From positions 1-47,349 of the forward strand of contig FR901050.1 in assembly GCA_000438295.1 (NCBI GenBank): a DNA stretch of 47,349 nt. The letters are read 5' to 3'. Source of the stretch: Clostridium sp. CAG:451. GTDB taxonomy: Bacteria > Bacillota_I > Bacilli_A > RF39 > UBA660. Below are positions 38,855 through 45,430 of this stretch, in pieces (the first letter of the stretch is position 1; each line of letters begins with the position of its first letter). The position numbers and the translations under genes are program-made. The notes beneath the pieces are model-generated. The model saw nothing but the letters and a program-made list of their open reading frames with translations. It was not told where the DNA came from and did not search any database.

Positions 38855-39535
38855 ATGAAAGTTAAAGAAATACCAGCTAATGAAAGACCAAGGGAAAAAT
38901 TAGAGTCTTATGGACCAAGTAATTTATCAACATCAGATTTATTATCTATCATTTTAGCTAGTGGACTAAAGGGAAAAAATGTAACAGAACTTTCTTTTGA
39001 GTTATTATCTAAAGTGGATAGTGTTAAAGATTTAGCAAGTCTTGATTTAAAAGAAATATGTAAGATAAAGGGAATAGGAAAAGCTAAGGCAACTACTTTA
39101 TTAGCAGCTATAGAACTTGGTAAGAGAATATATTTGTTACCGGATACTAAGAAAGTTAGACTAGTAACAGCAGAGGATGTTTTTTCTTATAGTAAGTATT
39201 TGTTTTATGGGAAAAAGCAAGAGTGTTTTTATTGTCTATATGTTGATAAACTAAGAAACTTAATTACTGCTAAACTTTTGTTTATGGGGACAATGGAAAG
39301 AAGTAGTGTTCATCCAAGAGAAATATTTAGGGAAGCTTATAAAGTATCAGCCACTGGTATTATTTGTATTCATAATCATCCATCAGGTGTATTACTACCT
39401 AGTAAGAAAGATATAGAGTTTACAAATGATTTAGTAAAATTAGGTGATTTTCATGGTATATATATACTGGATCACTTAATTGTAAATGAGAATAAATATT
39501 TTAGTTTTGTTGAAAATAGAAATAAGAATAATTGA
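38855..39535 (+). CDS. radC: RadC family JAMM/MPN+ protein
   Basis: 226-residue RadC. The N-terminal helix-hairpin-helix ICKIKGIGKAKATTLLAAIE (about residues 67-86) precedes the MPN domain with the JAMM metal site CIHNHPSGVLLPSKKD (about residues 170-185) and the downstream GIYILDHLIV. RadC role in DNA repair is doubtful; the fold is a metalloprotease/DNA-binding one. It sits before mreC, where B. subtilis has radC-mreB-mreC; here mreB is missing from the cluster. GTAGGAGG precedes the ATG. Confidence 0.93.
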   Translation: MKVKEIPANERPREKLESYGPSNLSTSDLLSIILASGLKGKNVTELSFELLSKVDSVKDLASLDLKEICKIKGIGKAKATTLLAAIELGKRIYLLPDTKKVRLVTAEDVFSYSKYLFYGKKQECFYCLYVDKLRNLITAKLLFMGTMERSSVHPREIFREAYKVSATGIICIHNHPSGVLLPSKKDIEFTNDLVKLGDFHGIYILDHLIVNENKYFSFVENRNKNN

Positions 39536-39586
39536 AAAAAAGAAAAGATTTAGGTATACTAGATAAGTAGCGAAAGGAAGATAGGT

Positions 39587-40381
39587 ATGTATCAGAATAA
39601 GAAAAAAAGAAAAAAAATAATAATAGTTTTTTGTGCTATATTCATATCATTTTTCCTTCTATTTTATTCATTATCATCTAATAGAAAAATAGGGGTTATA
39701 GAAGGATTCTTTAAAGATGGAGCTGTTACAATATCTAAGATTGTAATGACGCCATTTACTACTTTAAATAAAGAAAAAGGTAAAGATGCTAGTAAGAGTT
39801 ATTTAATTCAAAAAAACATTAATGTTCACTTAGAAGAAGAAATAGAACAGTTAAGAGATACACTTGCCTTAAATCAAACTTTAACTGGTTATGAGATTGT
39901 TAATGCTACGGTTGTAAATAGAAATAAGAGTTATTGGTATCAAACTCTTACTATTGATAAAGGCAAAGCTGATGGTTTAGGTGAAAATATGGTTGTTATT
40001 ACTAAGAATGGTTTAATTGGTAAGCTAGAGAAAGTAACTAATAAGTCTGCTACTGTTAAACTTATTACGGCTAATGACGTTAATAATAAAGTATCTGTAG
40101 CTATTACTACTTCAAATGGAGAAACTAACGCTATCTTAAGTGGTTATGATAAAAAGAAAAATGAGATATTAGTTAGTGGAGTAGATAGTAATATTGATAT
40201 TAAGAAAGATGATTCAGTAACAACTAGTGGTTTAGGGGGAATGTTTCCAAGAGGAATTTATATTGGAAAAGTAGAATCTATTTCCACTGACAAATATGGT
40301 CTTAGTAAAACATTAGCTATTAAAACTAATCAAAACTTTAATAGTATTCATTATGTAACAATCTTAAAAGGGGAGAAGTAG
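39587..40381 (+). CDS. mreC: Rod-shape protein MreC
   Basis: Bitopic elongasome scaffold of 264 residues: basic KKKRKK N-terminus, one membrane segment (about residues 10-27), a coiled coil (HLEEEIEQLRDTLALNQTL) and the beta-domain with GLIGKLEKVTNKSATVKLI and the conserved SGLGGMFPRGIYIGKV near the C-terminus. AAAGGAAG precedes its ATG, and mreD begins 2 nt after its stop. It works with MreD and RodA in side-wall synthesis. MreB is not encoded here. Confidence 0.93.
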   Translation: MYQNKKKRKKIIIVFCAIFISFFLLFYSLSSNRKIGVIEGFFKDGAVTISKIVMTPFTTLNKEKGKDASKSYLIQKNINVHLEEEIEQLRDTLALNQTLTGYEIVNATVVNRNKSYWYQTLTIDKGKADGLGENMVVITKNGLIGKLEKVTNKSATVKLITANDVNNKVSVAITTSNGETNAILSGYDKKKNEILVSGVDSNIDIKKDDSVTTSGLGGMFPRGIYIGKVESISTDKYGLSKTLAIKTNQNFNSIHYVTILKGEK

Positions 40382-40383
40382 TT

Positions 40384-40884
40384 ATGTTCTTTGTTTATTT
40401 AACTTTAATTATTTCTTTTCTTTTAGATGGAGTTTTATCAAATTATCTAGACTATATGCTAGGAGATATTACTTTATTTAATCCTTTATTAACAATAGTT
40501 GCCCTACTAGTTATTTACCCTTTTTTTAAGAAAGATGAGAATAAGTATTTAATTATAGCTTTTATAGTTGGTTTTTTATATGATTTATTCTATACTAACT
40601 TATTATTTACAAATGCTATTCTTTTCTTACTGTTAGCAATTATTTATAAATATTTATATAAGAAGTTGGAGGTTAATATCTTAACAACGGCTTTTTCTAT
40701 CTGTTTAATTATTGCTATTTATGAGATTGTTTTATCTTTCTTATTATTTATCTTTAATATAGTACCTATTACTACTAGTGAAGTTTTTTATTTAATAGTA
40801 CATAGCTTAATTCTAAATGTTATTTATGGTGATATATTGTATTTAATTTCTAGAAGAACTAAACGCAAAAGACGTCTAAATTAG
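40384..40884 (+). CDS. mreD: Rod-shape protein MreD
   Basis: Polytopic membrane partner of MreC, 166 residues with five predicted segments; typical traits are LLDGVLSNYL, IVGFLYDLFYTN and the Arg/Lys-rich end RRTKRKRRLN. It starts 2 nt after mreC (GGGGAG ribosome site in the mreC end). Its 3' end is covered by a terminator hairpin, so the following spoIVFA has its own start of transcription or depends on read-through. Confidence 0.85.
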   Translation: MFFVYLTLIISFLLDGVLSNYLDYMLGDITLFNPLLTIVALLVIYPFFKKDENKYLIIAFIVGFLYDLFYTNLLFTNAILFLLLAIIYKYLYKKLEVNILTTAFSICLIIAIYEIVLSFLLFIFNIVPITTSEVFYLIVHSLILNVIYGDILYLISRRTKRKRRLN

Positions 40885-40899
40885 TCTTTTCTTTTTTTT
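40867..40899 (+). terminator. Terminator overlapping the end of mreD
   Basis: AAAAGAC (40867-40873) pairs with GTCTTTT (40884-40890), then a T run. Confidence 0.75.
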
Positions 40900-40932
40900 A
40901 TCTTTTTACATATACTTTACTAGGTGACGATA

Positions 40933-41517
40933 ATGGTTGAATCAAAGTTTTATAAAGATAATAAATCTAGTAAAAGTAATCTTTTTAAAAATATAGTTCT
41001 AAGAGTCTTAATAACGATTATAGTAACACTTATTTTACTTATAGGTTTCAAGATGAATAGTAATTTCAAGAAGACTTTTTATCATTATGTTTATGAAGAA
41101 AATTTTCCTTTTTCTACAGTTAAGAATTTCTTGCAGGAGAAGTTTGGAACTAGTTTGACATTTGATAAAATAGTAACTGATGAAGAAGTTTTTAATGAAA
41201 AGCTATCTTATAAGGATAAGAGTTTATATCATGATGGGGTTAAGTTAACGGTTAGTAGTGAGTATATGATTCCATCACTTGAAAGTGGAATAGTAGTATA
41301 TATTGGTGAAAAAGAAAATTATAAGCAGGTAGTTATTGTTCAACAGATGAATGGAGTAGATGTTTGGTATGGAAATATTAAGCAAGCTAATGTTAAACTT
41401 TATGATTATGTAGAAAAAGGAGCGTTAATAGGACAAGTTGATAATAAAACTTTATATTTAGTATTTCAAAAGGAAGGGAAATTTGTAGATTATCAAAGCT
41501 ATCTTGCAAAAAGTTAA
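40933..41517 (+). CDS. spoIVFA: SpoIVFA-like inhibitor with degenerate LytM/M23 domain
   Basis: In B. subtilis SpoIVFA tethers and inhibits the protease SpoIVFB in the mother-cell membrane around the forespore. This 194-residue protein has a basic N-terminus, one membrane segment (about residues 20-39) and an outside region ending in an M23-like fold: SLESGIVVYIGEKENYKQVVIV, DVWYGNIKQANVKLYDYVEKGALIG. The zinc ligands of active M23 enzymes are absent (WYGN where HxH is expected), as in SpoIVFA. ATG 40933 has GGTG 6 nt upstream. Its 3' end overlaps spoIVFB. Confidence 0.82.
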   Translation: MVESKFYKDNKSSKSNLFKNIVLRVLITIIVTLILLIGFKMNSNFKKTFYHYVYEENFPFSTVKNFLQEKFGTSLTFDKIVTDEEVFNEKLSYKDKSLYHDGVKLTVSSEYMIPSLESGIVVYIGEKENYKQVVIVQQMNGVDVWYGNIKQANVKLYDYVEKGALIGQVDNKTLYLVFQKEGKFVDYQSYLAKS

Positions 41518-42268
41518 GTTTCATAAATCTTGTTTATTATTCCTTTTCCTAGCCGTTATAACTGGACAGTTTTATTTAATTTTACTTTCTTTTTTATTGT
41601 TATTTGTTCATGAATGTGGGCATTTCTTTACCGCTTGTCTTTTTAAATGGGATGCTAAGGAGATAACTTTTTATCCTTTTGGAGGAATAGCTAAGTTTTC
41701 ATCATCTATTAATTGTCCTATAATAGAAGAATTATTAGTCCTTATTATGGGACCAGTTACACAGTGTGTTTTCTACCTGCTTTTTAAGAGCTTTCTAACT
41801 ACACCTTATCAGTTGAAACTACTAACTCTTGTTCATTATAATATTTTAGTTTTTAATCTATTACCAATTTATCCTTTAGATGGTGGAAGAATAATAGAGG
41901 TGTTTCTTTGTTATTTTATCGCTTATCAAGATAGTTATAAGGTTACCTTCTTTATTTCTTATTTAACTTTAGCAGGAATTTTTTTATTTTTTTTAATTTA
42001 CCCTAGTACTTATTTTTTATTAATGTTTATTTTAATATTATTAAGACTTATAAAAGAAAAAAAGTATTTAAAGTATTATTATGAAAGGTTTTTCTTAGAA
42101 AGATATTTAAAAAGATTAGTTTATAAAAAAAGAAAGATTGTTAAAAGTGATAAGAAGTTTAGAAGAGAGTACTCACATATTATTAAAAGCGGTAATTGGT
42201 ATCAAGATGAACAGGACTATTTAAAAGATAAATATATTAATAGAAAAAACACTAAGTCTAATCTTTAG
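41504..42268 (+). CDS. spoIVFB: SpoIVFB site-2 intramembrane metalloprotease
   Basis: Cleaves pro-sigma-K in B. subtilis to start late mother-cell transcription. Zinc motif FVHECGHFF (HExxH at about residues 36-40), second site NLLPIYPLDGGRII (Asp ligand), and several membrane segments; a long basic cytoplasmic tail follows (about residues 180-254). The start is not firm: TTG 41504 overlaps spoIVFA by 14 nt and lacks a ribosome site. An in-frame ATT right after a TAG (about 41492) has GGAAGGG about 10 nt upstream and could be the true start. It lies directly after spoIVFA as in Bacillus. Confidence 0.88.
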   Translation: MQKVKFHKSCLLFLFLAVITGQFYLILLSFLLLFVHECGHFFTACLFKWDAKEITFYPFGGIAKFSSSINCPIIEELLVLIMGPVTQCVFYLLFKSFLTTPYQLKLLTLVHYNILVFNLLPIYPLDGGRIIEVFLCYFIAYQDSYKVTFFISYLTLAGIFLFFLIYPSTYFLLMFILILLRLIKEKKYLKYYYERFFLERYLKRLVYKKRKIVKSDKKFRREYSHIIKSGNWYQDEQDYLKDKYINRKNTKSNL

Positions 42269-42283
42269 AAATAGTGTTTTTCT
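42245..42283. terminator. Bidirectional terminator after spoIVFB
   Basis: AAAAACACTA (42245-42254) pairs with TAGTGTTTTT (42272-42281). T runs lie on both sides, so it can also end the minus-strand antitoxin-RNA copy 1. Confidence 0.85.
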
Positions 42284-42385
42284 TTCAACTTTTGTTGAAT
42301 TCAGGTGCGTATACATTAACTTGGAAAGCATCTGATGGGCAAACTCAAATGTATCATTTTTTATTGTATGAAGTTTCCTTCATCT
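42245..42385 (-). ncRNA. Antitoxin-type RNA, copy 1 (orphan)
   Basis: Minus-strand promoter TTGTTA (42420-42415), 17-nt spacer, TAATAT (42397-42392). The RNA would contain ATGAAG-GAAA-CTTCAT, the CATTTGA/TCAGATG hairpin, the TTCAAC/GTTGAA hairpin and end at the bidirectional terminator beside spoIVFB. It has no toxin frame on its convergent side, so it looks like a duplicate that lost its toxin or acts in trans. Confidence 0.5.
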
Positions 42386-42450
42386 ATATACATATTATCA
42401 TAAAATTAGTTAGATAACAATTCTTAATAAAAGTTTCCATTTTTCTCGTA
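42284..42450 (+). repeat. Direct repeat copy 1 (antitoxin-RNA unit)
   Basis: About 167 bp closely repeated at 42665-42828. Identical long blocks include the hairpin TTCAAC-TTTT-GTTGAA start, ATGAAGTTTCCTTCAT and the minus-strand promoter TTGTTA-17-TAATAT. Confidence 0.9.
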
Positions 42451-42471
42451 CTATATTTTTAGCTTGTTCTA

Positions 42472-42500
42472 TTGATATATACTAATTAGTCTGTTACTAT
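42472..42500 (+). promoter_or_regulatory. Promoter of the peptide-toxin mRNA
   Basis: TTGATA (42472-42477), 17-nt spacer, TACTAT (42495-42500) with TGT before it (extended -10). The predicted first transcribed bases are at about 42507, GGATACATTTGA. Confidence 0.65.
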
Positions 42501-42506
42501 TAATTC

Positions 42507-42563
42507 GGATACATTTGAAATATCAGATGCTTTCCCTTCTAATTTAGTTAATAAATAGAAGGG
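42507..42563 (+). promoter_or_regulatory. Structured 5' leader hiding the toxin ribosome site
   Basis: First hairpin: CATTTGA (42512-42518), loop AATA, TCAGATG (42523-42529). Second: CCCTTCTA (42534-42541) pairs perfectly with TAGAAGGG (42556-42563), which covers the start of the ribosome site GGGTGGTGAT. The 5' end GGATACATTTGA is also complementary to TCAAATGTATCC at 42724-42735 in the mRNA 3' end. Confidence 0.6.
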
Positions 42564-42573
42564 TGGTGATATC

Positions 42574-42651
42574 ATGACAAAAAGAGAACACTTTTTATGT
42601 CTAGTTATACTAATATTATTTATAGAAGTATTTATACTTTTATTTAAATAA
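42574..42651 (+). CDS. 25-residue hydrophobic membrane peptide, candidate type I toxin
   Basis: ATG 42574 with ribosome site GGTGGTGAT (42562-42570) encodes 25 residues: a charged MTKREHF start and a single membrane helix LVILILFIEVFILLFK. Size, composition and basic last residue are like those of type I toxins (Fst, BsrG/TxpA and the holin-like toxin group), which insert in the membrane. I do not see exact similarity to a named one. The stop codon lies in the A run that forms the terminator tail of the antisense RNA on the minus strand. Leader structure, convergent antisense RNA and duplicated RNA unit all support a toxin-antitoxin locus. Confidence 0.65.
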   Translation: MTKREHFLCLVILILFIEVFILLFK

Positions 42652-42652
42652 A

Positions 42653-42763
42653 AAAAGCATCTGATTCAACTTTTGTTGAATTCAGGTGCTACTCAAAACA
42701 CGGGAAACATCTGATCTAGCAAATCAAATGTATCCTTTTTATTGTATGAAGTTTCCTTCATCT
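42653..42763 (-). ncRNA. Antitoxin-type RNA, copy 2, convergent with the toxin mRNA
   Basis: Minus-strand promoter TTGTTA (42798-42793), 17-nt spacer, TAATAT (42775-42770). The RNA of about 110 nt holds the ATGAAG-GAAA-CTTCAT hairpin, then GGATACATTTGA with the TCAGATG partner, and ends in a long hairpin (AGCACCTGAATTCAAC against GTTGAATCAGATGCT) plus seven T at 42656-42650. It is fully complementary to the 3' part of the toxin mRNA and stops at the toxin stop codon. Confidence 0.65.
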
Positions 42764-42828
42764 ATATACATATTATCATAAAATTAGTTAGATAACAATT
42801 ATCAATGAAAATTTGCACTTTTCTCGTA
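42665..42828 (+). repeat. Direct repeat copy 2 (antitoxin-RNA unit)
   Basis: Second copy of the repeat, immediately right of the toxin reading frame. It differs from copy 1 mainly in the loop of the CATTTGA/TCAGATG hairpin and at the outer end. Confidence 0.9.
42709..42740 (+). terminator. Plus-strand terminator of the toxin mRNA
   Basis: CATCTGAT (42709-42716) pairs with ATCAAATG (42723-42730), with a wobble pair, then TATCC and five T. The same element in copy 1 (about 42330-42362) has six T. Confidence 0.5.
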
Positions 42829-42872
42829 GTAATAATTCTTACAAAAATGTAATAAAACTTTATCTAAATAGA

Positions 42873-42881
42873 TGCTATAAT
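42873..42881 (+). promoter_or_regulatory. Extended -10 promoter of the Bce-type operon
   Basis: TGCTATAAT at 42873-42881, 18 nt before the response-regulator ATG; weak -35. Confidence 0.6.
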
Positions 42882-42898
42882 TAAGATGGTGAAGAAAA

Positions 42899-43564
42899 AT
42901 GAATAAAAAAATACTAATAGTAGAAGATGATAGTAGTATGCAAGAAGAATTAAAAGGTTTGTTAGAAAATGCTTCTTATGATACTTTAATTCTTACTGAC
43001 TTTTTACATGCTAAAGAATATATTTTAAAGACTAATCCAGATTTGGTACTGCTTGATGTAAATATACCATACCTAAATGGTGAACTTTTACTAAAAGAAC
43101 TTAGAAAAGAAAGTAGTGTACCAGTTATTATTTTAACTAGTAGGGCAAGTGAAATAGATGAGGTGTTATCAATATCTTATGGAGCAGATGACTTTATCAC
43201 TAAGCCATATAATCCGACTATCTTACTTCTTAGGATTCAAAATGTTTTTAAAAGAGTAAATCAAGTGAAGGATAAACTTAAATATCGAGATTTAGATGTC
43301 TATCAAAATAGAGGAGTCTTAACTAAAGATAATCTAAGTATAGAATTAACTAAAAATGAAATGATAATCTTTCTATACTTACTTAATAATCAGAATAGAA
43401 TAGTAAGCCGCGATGAGTTGATGAGTGAATTGTGGAATAATGAAGAGTATATAAATGATAATGCTTTAACAGTAAATATTAGTAGATTAAGAACTAAATT
43501 AAAAGACTTTGGTTATAGCGATGTAATTGAAACTAGAAAAGGACAAGGATACATTTTATTATGA
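42899..43564 (+). CDS. OmpR-family response regulator (BceR-like)
   Basis: 221-residue two-component regulator. Receiver domain: acidic pocket VEDDSS, phospho-acceptor Asp in PDLVLLDVNIP (about Asp51), Thr in VIILTSRAS, Lys in DDFITKPYNP. The C-terminal winged helix ends with NALTVNISRLRTKLKD and RKGQGYIL. It is coupled to the kinase by an ATGA overlap (43561-43564). With the ABC transporter genes downstream it matches the BceRS-BceAB bacitracin/antimicrobial-peptide detoxification module of Bacilli. Confidence 0.92.
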   Translation: MNKKILIVEDDSSMQEELKGLLENASYDTLILTDFLHAKEYILKTNPDLVLLDVNIPYLNGELLLKELRKESSVPVIILTSRASEIDEVLSISYGADDFITKPYNPTILLLRIQNVFKRVNQVKDKLKYRDLDVYQNRGVLTKDNLSIELTKNEMIIFLYLLNNQNRIVSRDELMSELWNNEEYINDNALTVNISRLRTKLKDFGYSDVIETRKGQGYILL

Positions 43565-44592
43565 AATTAACTAGTTACTTTAAAGATAAAATATTAATCA
43601 TTTTAATAAATTTACTTGCTATTTTATTAATCATTTTCTTACTATTAGCTTTTAAAGTATCTATCTTTCTAACCTTGATGGCTTCTTTTATTCTTATAAT
43701 AAATAGTATTACTATTTTCTCCTTTGATTACTTTAGAAAGAAAAACTTCTACTTGAACTTAATTAATAATCTAGATAGACTTGATAAAAAATACTTAGTT
43801 ATGGAAACGATAGATAATCCTAGTTTCTATGAAGGAAAACTAATTAAACAAATACTATATGAAACTGATAAGTCAATGCTTGAAGAAATAGATAAGTATA
43901 AACTTAATCTAGAAGACTTTAAAGATTATATTGAAATGTGGATACATGAAGTTAAAATGCCACTCGCTACTCTTATGTTGATGACTCATAATCATAAAGA
44001 GATGGATAACAAGTATTTATTTCAACTTAAAAGATTAGATAACTATCTTGACCAAATACTATATTATGTAAGAAGTAATTACTTAGAAGAAGACTTTACT
44101 TTTCAAACAGTTAGCTTAGACAAAATAATTAGTAGAGTAGCTTTAAAAAATAAAGATGATTTATTAGAAAATAATATCGACTTTATAGTAAATACTAACT
44201 CTTTAAAAGTAGTTACTGATTATAAATGGTTAGAGTTTATTTTAAATCAAGTTATTAATAATAGTATTAAATATAAAAGGAATATCAAAAATAGTTATAT
44301 TAAAATAGATGCTTTCTTAGAAAACGATAAGATTAAACTTACTGTCCTTGATAATGGCTGGGGTATTTCTAAAAACGATTTACCTAAAGTCTTTAATAAA
44401 TCTTTTACTGGTAGTAATGGTATTTATAATAGTAAGTCAACAGGAATGGGATTATATATTGCTAAGAAGCTTTGTGATAAATTAGGTCATAAGTTAGAGA
44501 TAGAATCTACTATTAACTCATATACTTTAGTTACTATTACCTTTGGAATTAATGATTTCTATAATAATTATAGTAGTATTACAAAATTGTAA
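43561..44592 (+). CDS. Intramembrane-sensing histidine kinase (BceS-like)
   Basis: 343-residue kinase with two close membrane segments near the N-terminus (about residues 10-30 and 33-53) and almost no outside loop, as in BceS-type kinases that sense through their transporter. The phospho-His lies in EMWIHEVKMPLATLML (about His130). The ATPase has INNSIKYKR (N box), LDNGWGISKNDLP and STGMGLYIAKKLC. It overlaps the regulator gene by ATGA. The following ABC genes, 70 nt further, are the likely sensor partner. Confidence 0.9.
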   Translation: MKLTSYFKDKILIILINLLAILLIIFLLLAFKVSIFLTLMASFILIINSITIFSFDYFRKKNFYLNLINNLDRLDKKYLVMETIDNPSFYEGKLIKQILYETDKSMLEEIDKYKLNLEDFKDYIEMWIHEVKMPLATLMLMTHNHKEMDNKYLFQLKRLDNYLDQILYYVRSNYLEEDFTFQTVSLDKIISRVALKNKDDLLENNIDFIVNTNSLKVVTDYKWLEFILNQVINNSIKYKRNIKNSYIKIDAFLENDKIKLTVLDNGWGISKNDLPKVFNKSFTGSNGIYNSKSTGMGLYIAKKLCDKLGHKLEIESTINSYTLVTITFGINDFYNNYSSITKL

Positions 44593-44662
44593 GATACTGT
44601 AATATTAGAAATACGACAAAATGAATAATATCTATTAATATGGTAAGTGAGGTGATTTAAAA

Positions 44663-45430
44663 GTGAATGAATTATTAACAATTGATAATATTCAAAAATA
44701 TTATGGAGCAAGATCTAGTTTAACAAAAGCTTTAGATGGATTATCATTTTCAGTAGCTAAGCAAGAATTTGTAGCTATTATGGGAGCAAGTGGTAGTGGT
44801 AAGACTACTTTACTAAATTGTATTTCAACTATTGATAGAGTAACAGCAGGACATATTTATTTAGGAGATATAGATATTACTAAGCTTAAGGGTAATAGTC
44901 TAGATAGGTTTAGAAGGGAAGAGTTAGGATTTATCTTTCAAGACTTTAATCTTTTAGATACTTTAACTGGTTATGAGAATATAGCTCTTGCTTTATCTAT
45001 TCAAAATATACCTTATAAAGAGATAGAAAAAAGAGTTAGTAAACTAGCTAAAGAATTAGATATTACTAATATCTTAAATAAATATCCTTATGAGATGAGT
45101 GGAGGACAAAAACAAAGAATTGCATCTATTAGAGCCATAATTACTAATCCTAAGTTAGTCTTAGCAGATGAACCAACAGGAGCTCTTGACTCTAAGTCTA
45201 GTAGGATGTTATTAGAAAAGTTTAATTACCTAAATCAAGAATTAGCAGCTACTATTCTTATGGTTACCCATGATGCTTTTACTGCAAGTTATGCTAGTAG
45301 AGTAATCTTTATTAAAGATGGAAAGATATTTAGTGAATTATATAAAGGTGATTCATCAAGAAAAGAGTTCTTTGATAAGATAATAGATGTTGTAACGGTA
45401 CTTGGTGGTGATTTAAATGATGCTTTGTAA
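44663..45430 (+). CDS. ABC transporter ATPase (BceA-like)
   Basis: 255-residue ATPase of the MacB/LolD-like group: Walker A MGASGSGKTTLLNC (about residues 38-51), Q loop FIFQDFNLLDTLT, signature MSGGQKQRIA, Walker B LVLADEPTGALDS and the switch VTHDA. GTG start at 44663 with AGGTGAT 6-8 nt upstream. Its end overlaps the permease gene by 11 nt. Together they form a peptide-antibiotic resistance transporter that also signals to the kinase. Confidence 0.92.
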   Translation: MNELLTIDNIQKYYGARSSLTKALDGLSFSVAKQEFVAIMGASGSGKTTLLNCISTIDRVTAGHIYLGDIDITKLKGNSLDRFRREELGFIFQDFNLLDTLTGYENIALALSIQNIPYKEIEKRVSKLAKELDITNILNKYPYEMSGGQKQRIASIRAIITNPKLVLADEPTGALDSKSSRMLLEKFNYLNQELAATILMVTHDAFTASYASRVIFIKDGKIFSELYKGDSSRKEFFDKIIDVVTVLGGDLNDAL

